Shown here piece by piece: positions 54,540 to 64,000 of a stretch of 64,000 nucleotides of DNA. The notes under the pieces are model-generated. The model saw only the letters and a list, made by a program, of their open reading frames with translations, searched no databases and was not told where the DNA came from. This DNA comes from Chionoecetes opilio (Eukaryota; Arthropoda; Malacostraca; Decapoda; Majidae), in assembly GCA_016584305.1 (NCBI GenBank), contig JACEEZ010018929.1, forward strand, positions 192,501 through 256,500, written 5' to 3'. Each line of letters begins with the position of its first letter. The stretch's first letter is position 1. The position numbers were made by a program, and so were the translations under genes.

Positions 54540-55385
54540 GCAATGAAATTTTCGAAGAGGAAAATACGTTCGTTCTCTGACTTACGATTCTCGAGTTGCC
54601 AAGTATGGCTTTTGTGCCAATATATCCAAGGTGACATGTATGGCCAAAGGGTAGGGCGCACATCCCCGAGGTACGTTTAAGCTGCGCACGCCTGTCAACT
54701 TAAACAACACGTTAAAAAAAACTAGGGGAACTAGGGAAAAAGTTTCTTTCGAAATGACATTTTGCTGATATGTGGTCCCCAAACATACGTTGCAGCTCGG
54801 CAGACTGCCAAAATGGGGGCATTTTCTAAATTTCACCACCCATTGTTTACAACCTACAATAAGTTCGCCACTCACGGGGATTTCCCTGATGTCTTTTTCT
54901 CAAACAAAAAAATGTACAGAAGTGCATATTTCTTTACATATAGTATTACCACTAGAAGATGCCGGCATCTCTAATAATTTCTCTTGAAACGCGCAAACAA
55001 GTTCCAGCCATGCTTGAAAAATGTGCGAGATCTTATAGCTTATCGACCGAAAATCGACCATTGTCGTTTCTTTACAAATCAAGACAAATTTAGAGAGTGA
55101 GATGTATAATACTGCCTCCTGCAAATATATTGAGTAAAACAACACTGGAACAACGTGTGTTATGAAGGTTTGATATAAAGTGATACGTGTGCCTCTTCTG
55201 CACATCTAAGTCACAAGTTACGCTAAAAATGTAAGAAATATTATGATGCCTGGCAAAATTTGGAAAATGGCGAAATTTGAAAGACTACGGTAAAACAAAG
55301 CCTTGCCATTGCCAATAGTTGTAAAAAGAAATTACAATTATTACCTTGTTCTTTGAAGCATCTGTAAGATTTCATAATTATTAGA
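54540..55385. repeat. Dispersed repeat W, second large copy
   Basis: 54595-54680 matches the reverse complement of 44800-44905 at roughly three bases in four. ATGGCGAAATTTGAAA near 55266 matches the complement of 44617-44635. It borders the 22-bp satellite directly. No gene seen. Confidence 0.55.
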
Positions 55386-55386
55386 A

Positions 55387-58300
55387 ATGCAATTATACAG
55401 AGTATAAAATGCAATTATACAGAGAATAAAATGCAATTATACAGAGTATAAAATGCAATTATACAGAGTATAAAATGCAATTATACAGAGAATAAAATGC
55501 AATTATACAGAGTATAAAATGCAATCTTACAGAGTATAAAATGCAATCTTACAGAGTATAAAATGCAATTATACAGAGTATAAAATGCAATCTTACAGAG
55601 TATAAAATGCAATCTTACAGAGTATAAAATGCAATTATACAGAGTATAAAATGCAATTATACAGAGTATAAAATGCAATTATACAGAGTATAAAATGCAA
55701 TTATACAGAGTATAAAATGCAATTATACAGAGTATAAAATGCAATTATACAGAGTATAAAATGCAATTATACAGAGTATAAAATGCAATTAACAGAGTAT
55801 AAAATGCAATCTTACAGAGTATAAAATGCAATTATACAGAGTATAAAATGCAATTATACAGAGTATAAAATGCAATCTTACAGAGTATAAAATGCAATTA
55901 TACAGAGTATAAAATGCAATTATACAGAGTATAAAATGCAATCTTACAGAGTATAAAATGCAATCTTACAGAGTATAAAATGCAATTATACAGAGTATAA
56001 AATGCAATTATACAGAGTATAAAATGCAATTATACAGAGTATAAAATGCAAATTATACAGAGTATAAAATGCAATTATACAGAGTATAAAATGCAATTAT
56101 ACAGAGTATAAAATGCAATTATACAGAGTATAAAATGCAATTATACAGAGTATAAAATGCAATTATACAGAGTATAAAATGCAATTATACAGAGTATAAA
56201 ATGCAATTATACAGAGTATAAAATGCAATTATACAGAGTATAAAATGCAATTATACAGAGTATAAAATGCAATTATACAGAGTATAAAATGCAATCTTAC
56301 AGAGTATAAAATGCAATTATACAGAGTATAAAATGCAATTATACAGAGTATAAAATGCAATCTTACAGAGTATAAAATGCAATTATACAGAGTATAAAAT
56401 GCAATTATACAGAGTATAAAATGCAATTATACAGAGAATAAAATGCAATTATACAGAGTATAAAATGCAATTATACAGAGAATAAAATGCAATTATACAG
56501 AGTATAAAATGCAATCTTACAGAGTATAAAATGCAATTATACAGAGTATAAAATGCAATTATACAGAGTATAAAATGCAATTATACAGAGTATAAAATGC
56601 AATTATACAGAGTATAAAATGCAATTATACAGAGTATAAAATGCAATTATACAGAGTATAAAATGCAATTATACAGAGTATAAAATGCAATTATACAGAG
56701 TATAAAATGCAATTATACAGAGTATAAAATGCAATTATACAGAGTATAAAATGCAATTATACAGAGTATAAAATGCAATTATACAGAGTATAAAATGCAA
56801 TTATACAGAGTATAAAATGCAATCTTACAGAGTATAAAATGCAATTATACAGAGTATAAAATGCAATTATACAGAGTATAAAATGCAATCTTACAGAGTA
56901 TAAAATGCAATTATACAGAGTATAAAATGCAATTATACAGAGTATAAAATGCAATCTTACAGAGTATAAAATGCAATTATACAGAGTATAAAATGCAATC
57001 TTACAGAGTATAAAATGCAATTATACAGAGTATAAAATGCAATCTTACAGAGTATAAAATGCAATTATACAGAGTATAAAATGCAATCTTACAGAGTATA
57101 AAATGCAATTATACAGAGTATAAAATGCAATCTTACAGAGTATAAAATGCAATTATACAGAGTATAAAATGCAATCTTACAGAGTATAAAATGCAATCTT
57201 ACAGAGTATAAAATGCAATTATACAGAGTATAAAATGCAATCTTACAGAGTATAAAATGTAATTATACAGAGTATAAAATGCAATCTTACAGAGTATAAA
57301 ATGCAATTATACAGAGTATAAAATGCAATTATACAGAGTATAAAATGCAATCTTACAGAGTATAAAATGCAATTATACAGTAGTATAAAATGCAATTATA
57401 CAGAGTATAAATGCAATCTTACAGAGTATAAAATGCAATTATAACAGAGTATAAATTGCAATTATACAGAGTATAAATTGCAATTATACAGAGTATAAAA
57501 TGCAATCTTACAGAGTATAAAATGCAATCTTACAGAGTATAAAATGCAATTATACAGAGTATAAAATGCAATTATACAGAGTATAAAATGCAATTATACA
57601 GAGTATAAAATGCAATCTTACAGAGTATAAAATGCAATTATACAGAGTATAAAATGCAATTATACAGAGTATAAATTGCAATTATACAGAGTATAAAATG
57701 CAATCTTACAGAGTATAAAATGCAATCTTACAGAGTATAAAATGCAATTATACAGAGTATAAAATGCAATTATACAGAGTATAAAATGCAATTATACAGA
57801 GTATAAATTGCAATTATACAGAGTATAAAATGCAATCTTACAGAGTATAAAATGCAATTATACAGAGTATAAAATGCAATTATACAGAGTATAAAATGCA
57901 ATTATACAGAGTATAAAATGCAATCTTACAGAGTATAAAATGCAATTATACAGAGTATAAAATGCAATTATACAGAGTATAAAATGCAATCTTACAGAGT
58001 ATAAAATGCAATTATACAGAGTATAAAATGCAATTATACAGAGTATAAAATGCAATCTTACAGAGTATAAAATGCAATCTTACAGAGTATAAAATGCAAT
58101 TATACAGAGTATAAAATGCAATTATACAGAGTATAAAATGCAATTATACAGAGTATAAAATGCAATCTTACAGAGTATAAAATGCAATTATACAGAGTAT
58201 AAAATGCAATTATACAGAGTATAAAATGCAATCTTACAGAGTATAAATGCAATTATACAGAGTATAAAATGCAATTATACAGAGTATAAAATGCAATCTT

Positions 58301-58687
58301 ACAGAGTATAAAATGCAATCTTACAGAGTATAAAATGCAATTATACAGAGTATAAAATGCAATTATACAGAGTATAAAATGCAATTATACAGAGTATAAA
58401 ATGCAATCTTACAGAGTATAAAATGCAATTATACAGAGTATAAAATGCAATTATACAGAGTATAAAATGCAATCTTACAGAGTATAAAATGCAATTATAC
58501 AGAGTATAAATTGCAATTATACAGAGTATAAAATGCAATCTTACAGAGTATAAAATGCAATTATACAGAGTATAAAATGCAATTATACAGAGTATAAAAT
58601 GCAATTATACAGAGTATAAAATGCAATCTTACAGAGTATAAAATGCAATTATACAGAGTATAAAATGCAATTATACAGAGTATAAAA
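55387..58687. repeat. 22-bp satellite array, about 150 copies
   Basis: The monomer is TATAAAATGCAATTATACAG plus AG (type A), or the same with TC in place of TA (AATCTTACAG; type B). Minor variants are TATAAATTGC, GAGAATAAAATGC and single-base indels near 55790, 56048, 57381-57440 and 58243. Type A dominates at 56050-56820; A and B alternate in longer patterns after 56820. The minus-strand MHFILCIIAFYTLYNC open frames are translations of the monomer. It has no spacers, so it is not a CRISPR-like array. Confidence 0.97.
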
Positions 58688-59032
58688 AAGTACTCTTGCT
58701 AATTTTAAATTAAGACACATGAGATTAATTAAAATAAAATTCAACGAAAACTAATATAGACGGCGCAAAAAAACTTAGGACGTAAAAAAACTTAGGACGG
58801 GAATAACGTCCTTAGCTTTTTTGGCAATTTCGGTGGGAGCGATTGAATTTTTTTACGTCTATTGTATATCTGGCAGTGTACTAGGCTATCTGCAGTAGAT
58901 TCCTCGCTGCTGCCCGCTCAGTATCTTCCAAGTCATAATAGGAAGAGGTTGATGTGTTTGGTTCTCCCACCTTCCTACACCCCTTTTCGCCCCTCCATCC
59001 TCTACCGCCTCCTCCAAGTCTACTAAAGCATT

Positions 59033-59308
59033 GTGCCGGGCAAATCTCTATCCATTGTGAATAAAACACATATAGTAACCTTGTATGGAGGTGGGAAAAT
59101 CATGGGCCAGATAGCGAGGGAGATGTGCGTCTCCAAAAACACCGTCTTGGTCTGGTGCAGGCGGGCGCAAGATGGTGAGTTAGAAACTGCTTTGGTGTGG
59201 AAGAATGGGTCAGAGCGACCAAGAAAAATTTCAAAGAAGACTGATCAACTGCTCAATAGGATTGTTGACATCAACAATCTGATTGACCATTTGATCAGTC
59301 TTCTATGA
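59033..59308 (+). pseudogene. Tc1/mariner transposase N-terminal HTH, left arm
   Basis: MPGKSLSIVNKTHIVTLYGG, then KIMGQIAREMCVSKNTVLVW (paired-like HTH), then GSERPRKISKKTDQLLNRIV, which matches the GRPRK(I/T)..RTDR..RRIV linker of Tc1/mariner transposases. The frame crosses the palindrome centre and soon ends. No DDE domain. Confidence 0.8.
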
Positions 59309-59505
59309 AGTTTTCTTGGTCGCTCTGACCCATTCTTCCACACCAAAGCAAACTCTAACTCACCATCTTGCGCCCGCCTGCACCAGACCGAGACGGTGTT
59401 TTTGGAGACGCACATCTCCCTCGCTATCTGGCCCATGATTTTTCCACCTCCATACAAGGTTACTATATGTGTTTTCTTCACAATGGATAGAGATTTGCCC
59501 GACAC
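59245..59505 (-). pseudogene. Tc1/mariner transposase N-terminal HTH, right arm
   Basis: Mirror copy of the left-arm frame: MSGKSLSIVKKTHIVTLYGG, then MCVSKNTVSVWCRRAQDGEL. A one-base difference after GSERPRK shifts the frame relative to the left arm. It runs toward the centre like its partner. Confidence 0.8.
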
Positions 59506-59929
59506 AATGCTTTAGTAGACTTGGAGGAGGCGGTAGAGGATGGAGGGGCGAAAAGGGGTGTAGGAAGGTGGGAGAACCAAACACATCAACCTCTTCCTAT
59601 TATGACTTGGAAGATACTGAGCGGGCAGCAGCGAGGAATCTACTGCAGATAGCCTAGTACACTGCCAGATATACAATAGACGTAAAAAAATTCAATCGCT
59701 CCCACCGAAATTGCCAAAAAAGCTAAGGACGTTATTCCCGTCCTAAGTTTTTTTACGTCCTAAGTTTTTTTGTGCCAACTGTACAATTGATACATAACAC
59801 TCACATTAAGTTCTGGGTAATTCTTGATGGAAAATTCTTCAGTTTCTTGTTTTGAGCTGTCAAAATTACACTGTTCTGTAGACGCTGCCATTGCTGAAAA
59901 CAAAGAATGCAGTTGTGTATGTTGTTGGA

Positions 59930-60881
59930 CTGAAAAAATGTTGTATTGGCGAGTGATCTGAGGCCATTGAGCCTTGGACCCAGATCTAGCAACGAAGGTG
60001 GTATCTCCAGCTACCACCCGCTCTCCCACCACCTAGATATTACCTGCCCTTACTACCTTATCCAGCAAGCCTCCCTCGTTAGGTAGTTAACAGGTAGGAA
60101 GGGCCTGACTGGCTTGGACGAGTAATGACGTCATCAAACTTGTCATCAGTCACCAGCCAATGGTAAACTGTTTCTAAAACTTCTCGACCAATCACAAGTC
60201 AACAAGACGTTTGACACGGCCTTTAAAGGTCATGTCACACGGACACTTTTTCCATTAGTGTTACGGGGTGGCCGTGGCAACAATGTTTCCCTGTCACTGG
60301 CTACCCCGCCACCTCAACACCTTTAAATAACCCTTATTTAAGGTGACACGCGGTACTACACTGACCTAAATAATGACATGTGTATATAACAGCTCACCAT
60401 AATCACTACGATATATAATAATTAGTAATGACGTAAAACCCTGCCCACCCTGCTGGCGAGCGACCTGCCCCGCCTGGCGCCCTGCCTACCTCTCAGGACA
60501 ACACGCTGTCATCCGCCTCACCTGTGCCTTCCTGAAGAAGACAGGTCAGCTACCACGCCTGTGATAGCATCATAGGATATCACCAGGGATCATAGGGCTC
60601 CTCAAGGGGTCCTCGCAGCCCTACAAACAACTCCAAGAAGGAGGAGGAAATCTCCGCCATCATGATACTGCTGCCGGCTGCCGCTGCCAGACGTAGGACT
60701 GATAGTACTGTACACTACTCCTGTACAGTACTGTATTGTGTATTTTTACTGTAGATTTATTTATTTACATGATTTATCTTATGTTTATTGATATTTGCAT
60801 GACTTAGAAATGTTCTATATTCACCTAGAATTTTTTTTATAATTTTTATTTTACCCCTGCATTATTCGGATCCTTGCATTA
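59930..60881. mobile_element. Tigger T6 relic without the TTAA insert
   Basis: Matches 20310-20712 and 21892-22448 of T6 (GTATTGGCGAGTGATCTGAG; ACACCTTTAAATAACCC; CTGCATTATTCGGATCCTTG). Its left terminal 190 bp and right terminus are missing. A T7 end begins at 60882. Confidence 0.8.
60450..60690 (+). mobile_element. LINE 3' fragment inside the T6 relic
   Basis: Same fragment, at the same internal position, as 22005-22240 in T6, so the capture predates the amplification of this T6 subfamily. Confidence 0.65.
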
Positions 60882-61300
60882 CCGTATTTTATGGCTTATA
60901 AGATGCTCTTTTTTTCTCCTAAAAAATACCCTGAAAAATACTTAAGCGTCTTCCAAGACGAATGTTGGAATGAGACTGCCGCCAAGACTGGCGGGAGCTG
61001 TTCTGCGGCAACTTCCACCTCGGCAGATTGGCCCCAACAGCACCACCTATCGTCTGCTAGTGTTGATGTATCATTTACCACCAGGCTGTCACACGTATCA
61101 CAAGCTAAGACTATATGAGTCTGCCACCAAGACTGGCGGGAGCTGTTCAGCTGCAACTTCCGCCTCTGCAGATTGGCGTCAACAACGCCACCTATCGTCT
61201 GCTAGTGTTGATATATCATTTACCACCAGGCTGTCACACGTATCACAAGCTAAGACTCTATATGATTCTGCCACCAAGACGTATAACAAGTATATGAATT
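60882..61300 (+). mobile_element. T7-family fragment with unexpanded minisatellite seed
   Basis: Starts CCGTATTTTATGGCTTATAA. It contains two tandem copies of a segment with CTGCCACCAAGACTGGCGGG, CGTCTGCTAGTGTTGATGTA and CCACCAGGCTGTCACACGTA (about 60970-61115 and 61115-61265). Each holds a single copy of the 21-bp motif that is expanded about 76-fold in T7-a. The right end was not found. Confidence 0.75.
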
Positions 61301-61870
61301 ATTCACTATTCACTTCAGCTGGGGATTTTTTGTAAATTTCATGCTCTGAGAGCTTCTGAGAGGTCCTTGGTTATATCTATAATCATTTCTGGTCTCAATT
61401 TTGTCTGTTTTTGTGTCCACAATTTGTGTATATGTATATATATATGGTATATCATGCAACTTAAATTGTGAAATGTATATGAATAATTATTAACCATTTT
61501 GACATGATAAATGAAATATTAACACTGTTTCCGTTGGAAAAGTAATAACACAACAACAAAATATTTATCATTTATATTAGTCAACTTTATCAATTATTTA
61601 GGCGCTATCAAATACAGCTCAAATATGATTTGATGACCAACTTCGAATTATTGAATAATCCAATATCAAATAAGTTTCACTATAACTATAATCATGATAA
61701 TAACATGCACACACAATGAATAGTAAACTTGTATTCATATTGCCAAATAACATGTACACTCACGGCCTTTTCTGGGCGAGAAATGTCCCTCAAAAACTCA
61801 CCCCAAACTACCTAGCGTGTCACCTCTTTATCTTTTTAAATGCCTTATCAAAGGTCACTTGATAGCAGAA
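61301..61870. other. No recognisable gene
   Basis: AT-rich, with no informative open frame or repeat match. Confidence 0.5.
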
Positions 61871-61872
61871 GG

Positions 61873-61873
61873 G

Positions 61874-61919
<46 letters not shown>

Positions 61920-61922
61920 ACA
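61873..61922. repeat. (CA)n microsatellite
   Basis: About 24 CA units with one ATACA break. Confidence 0.95.
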
Positions 61923-62035
61923 CTACATATCCTCCTCTATTTTTCCTACCGCGCTCTCTCTCTTCCATCCTTCTGTGACCTATTTGTAAATAGTTCTTCA
62001 CCATTAACTCTCTCTCTCTCTCTCTCTCTCTCTAG

Positions 62036-62212
62036 CCCGTCAGGGTGGCAAGGTTGGTAGAGACGTGAGCTCGCAATGTGCAGCGTCCCTGTGCATTCGG
62101 TCAGCGGTTCGAGTCCGCCTAGTTCGTGCTGACGTGGCGGCGCTTTGTATAGTCAATAACCTTGTAGTTGGTACTTGCAAAGTGTCTAGATAGGATGAAA
62201 ATCTTATCTTAT
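62036..62212 (+). mobile_element. tRNA-derived SINE with CTTAT-type tail
   Basis: An A-box-like GTGGCAAGGTTGGTAGAGAC near 62045 and the B-box GGTTCGAGTCCGCC near 62107 lie about 50 bp apart, then a unique body (TTGTAGTTGGTACTTGCAAA) and a TCTTATCTTATCTC tail. A different family from the 15.8-kb SINEs. It sits between two (CT)n tracts. Confidence 0.7.
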
Positions 62213-62272
62213 CTCTCTCTTCTCTCTCTCTCTCTCTCTCTCATTCGAGAGAAAGAGAGAGAGAGAGAAACA
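62213..62272. repeat. (CT)n / (GA)n mirrored microsatellite
   Basis: A CT run, then CATTCGAG, then a GA run, forming a hairpin-capable inverted microsatellite. The same design occurs at 62911-63014. Confidence 0.85.
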
Positions 62273-62633
62273 GTTGTGCAGGCTTCATCTTGGCGGCGCT
62301 GCAGGTGGGACACGAGAGAGAGAGAGAGGGTGAGGGGGCTATAATGGAAAAAGTTATCATAATCATTATTGGAAGAAAATCAAATACAATAATAATAAGA
62401 ACACTCTTTCAACATATGCATTTCTGAAAGGGAGGTAAATCATATTGCGAGGAAAAAATGCAGAATGCATCTCTCTCTCTCTCTCTCTCTTGTATTTTTT
62501 TTACCTCCTCCTCCTCTTCTTCCATTCACCCTCTTCTCCTACTAATCCTAATCCTTCTAATCTCTCTTTATTCTGACCGCGGAGAATTGACCCTATACCC
62601 CTCTCTCTCCTCCATCCTTCTTTGACCTCCTAT

Positions 62634-62907
62634 TTAAGAACATAAGAAAATAAGGAAGCTACAAGAGGCCGCGAGGCCTACACGTGGTAGTTTCTGTCAC
62701 TTAACACTACCTACATCCACCTTTCATCCCCATCCATGAACCTATCCAGCCCTCTTTAAAGCTCCCTAAAGACTCCGCACAAACTACCTGTCTACTGAGT
62801 CCATTCCATTCATTCACCACCCTATTTGTGAACCAGTTTTTCCCTATTTTGTTTCTAAATCTACGCTTTTCCAGCTTGAATCTTATTTGTAAATTGTTTT
62901 TCTCCAT
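62634..62907 (-). mobile_element. Non-LTR retrotransposon 3' end (ORF C-terminus plus tail)
   Basis: Minus frame 62907-62707: EKNNLQIRFKLEKRRFRNKI, GKNWFTNRVVNEWNGLSRQV and VCAESLGSFKEG, the usual C-terminus of LINE ORF2 (F.NRVVN.WN.L...VV.A.S...FK). A GGCCTCGCGGCCTC hairpin and the CTTCCTTATTTTCTTATGTT 3' terminus follow at about 62634-62665. The homologous sequence at 61980 lacks it (GACCTATTTGTAAATAG), so it inserted near CTATTT. Confidence 0.8.
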
Positions 62908-62910
62908 TAA

Positions 62911-62968
<58 letters not shown>

Positions 62969-62981
62969 CTTCCATCTCATT

Positions 62982-63014
<33 letters not shown>
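62911..63014. repeat. (CT)n / (GA)n mirrored microsatellite
   Basis: About 57 bp of CT repeats, CCATCTCATTCGAGAG, and about 30 bp of GA repeats. It follows CCATTAACTTTCTCTC, the same lead-in as at 62008 and 63571. Confidence 0.9.
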
Positions 63015-63019
<5 letters not shown>

Positions 63020-63570
63020 GCAGGTGTGGTATCTAATGACCTTGATGAATTTCATACGTCTCCCCTCATTAGCTTTGCCGCCCCAATTGTAAAAACCAAA
63101 AGTGTTTCAAGAGCACACCCAAATTGAGGCGGCATTTTGTTTAGTCAGGTTTATGATCGTTTAGCGTATAATGGCCTATTGAATCACTGCAGTGGAAAGG
63201 AATGGGCATTTCCTCTCGGTCGTAATATAGTTTTCTTCCCATTCAGCAAAATGTATAAATCGGCGTTAAAATAGTGTTATAATTATTATTGCAGTTGATT
63301 TTCTACCAATAATGATTATGATAACTTGTTCCGTTATCGCTCCCCCCTTCTCTCTCTCTCTCTCTCTCTGTATTTTCTTTCCTGCTCATCCTCTCCGTTT
63401 CCTACCGCGGTAATATGACCCTATCTCGCGCCTTCCCCCCTCTCCCCCCTCTCTCTCCTGCCCTCGCTTCCTCCGTTTCTCTACTTTCTTTCCGCACTCA
63501 AATTTATATTAGTCGTATTATATTAGGTGGTTCTCTGTTTTATATATTTGTTTTATATTTCTTCTCCATT

Positions 63571-63572
63571 AA

Positions 63573-63622
<50 letters not shown>
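63571..63622. repeat. (CT)n microsatellite
   Basis: CT run preceded by CTCCATTAACTCTTCTC, as in two other copies of this locus type in the last 2.5 kb. Confidence 0.92.
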
Positions 63623-63625
<3 letters not shown>

Positions 63626-63645
63626 ATATCAGAGATACACAGCAG

Positions 63646-63694
<49 letters not shown>
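63646..63694. repeat. (TG)n microsatellite
   Basis: About 24 TG units, 24 bp after the CT run. Confidence 0.95.
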
Positions 63695-63695
<1 letters not shown>

Positions 63696-63861
63696 TCCCC
63701 TTCTACAATCTAGGACCGTCGATAAGGCATTTAAAAGGAAGTGACACGCCAGGAGGTTTGGGGTGAGTGGATTCTCGCCCGGCTAAGGCGAGGAGTGTAC
63801 ATACAATATATATATCACAACATATCAAATGTAATGATCAGATCAGGCAGTTTACCATATA

Positions 63862-64000
63862 CAGGGAGGTCCCGTTATACGAGCATTCGATATACGAGCA
63901 TTCGATATACGAGATGTGTAAATTAGGGTCTATTTTCAATATACGAGATCGAAAATCCAATGCTACGACATTCAAACTGGGGTGAGTAAAATTACCAAGT
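63862..64000 (+). mobile_element. Tigger-like element T1-E (left end, cut by window edge)
   Basis: Begins CAGGGAGGTCCCGTTATACG after TA and continues ATACGAGATCGAAAATCCAA and TTCAAACTGGGGTGAGTAAA, exactly as T1-A, T1-C and the right end of T1-D. A 12-bp duplication of GAGCATTCGATATAC is present near 63890. The remainder is outside the window. Confidence 0.9.

Larger units (their letters stand above)
58758..59781. mobile_element. 1-kb palindromic MITE of two mariner 5' halves
   Basis: Two arms of 512 bp meet at 59269/59270 with at most a 2-bp spacer (ATTGTTGA-CA-TCAACAAT). Differences between the arms are few. Outer ends: GGCGCAAAAAAACTTAGGAC (left) and GGCACAAAAAAACTTAGGAC (right, read inward), with TA nearby on both sides. 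Each arm also repeats AAAAAAACTTAGGACG. Each carries the same transposase N-terminus, pointing to the centre. Confidence 0.9.

Noticed and set aside
55481..58604. Repeated MHFILCIIAFYTLYNC open frames on the minus strand
   Set aside because: They recur wherever three 22-bp monomers happen to lack a stop; simply satellite translation.
55387..58687. CRISPR-like regularly repeated array
   Set aside because: Repeats are head-to-tail without unique spacers, in a eukaryotic context; no cas genes.

Overview
This is a eukaryotic, intron-bearing, extremely repeat-rich window with no complete host housekeeping gene. Interstitial TTAGG arrays (the arthropod telomere unit), tRNA-derived SINEs with simple tails, very long (TA)n, (CT)n and (CA)n tracts, and dense pogo/Tigger-type DNA transposons point to an arthropod genome, most likely a decapod crustacean. 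The organism is inferred; nothing in the sequence names it.

Layout. 0-5 kb: GC-rich dispersed repeats, TTAGG-like arrays, two long inverted-repeat (foldback) elements and a SINE. 5-8.4 kb: dispersed repeats without genes. 8.4-14.5 kb: a broken gene on the minus strand, resembling metazoan proteins with an XPG/PIN-like nuclease motif. It is split by a 0.7-kb TA-flanked element and by a 2.9-kb hAT-like element that holds its own nested Tigger. 15.8-20 kb: two SINEs, a TTAA-flanked element, and the best-preserved coding sequence of the window. That is a minus-strand DDE transposase whose 455-codon last exon joins in frame to two upstream exons through GT-AG junctions. 20-34.4 kb: a pile of Tigger-like elements of at least six terminal-repeat families, with a 5'-truncated RTE-like LINE, LINE RNase H fragments, a SINE and a small hAT element nested inside. 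34.4-40.9 kb: a multi-exon MULE/SWIM transposase pseudogene on the minus strand, cut by a TTAA-flanked element and carrying a triple-nested Tigger/Tigger/LINE insertion in its first visible intron. 41-48.3 kb: a Tigger deletion derivative, a second deletion derivative, and a transposon swollen by about 76 copies of a 21-bp minisatellite. 48.7-54.5 kb: a hAT-like element, the only near-autonomous Tigger (CENP-B-type HTH plus DDE domain, with a few disabling mutations), and another Tigger MITE. 55.4-58.7 kb: a satellite of about 150 copies of a 22-bp monomer. 58.8-59.8 kb: a nearly perfect 1-kb palindrome made of two head-to-head mariner 5' ends. 59.9-64 kb: transposon relics, a SINE, a LINE C-terminus and microsatellites.

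The elements do not work together as a pathway. The useful reading is chronological. Many insertions can be ordered by nesting, target-site duplications (TA for Tigger, TTAA for piggyBac-like, 8 bp for hAT, 10 bp for the LINE), and empty-site paralogues elsewhere in the window. One near-complete Tigger (49.9-52.9 kb) has four deletion or partial relatives here.
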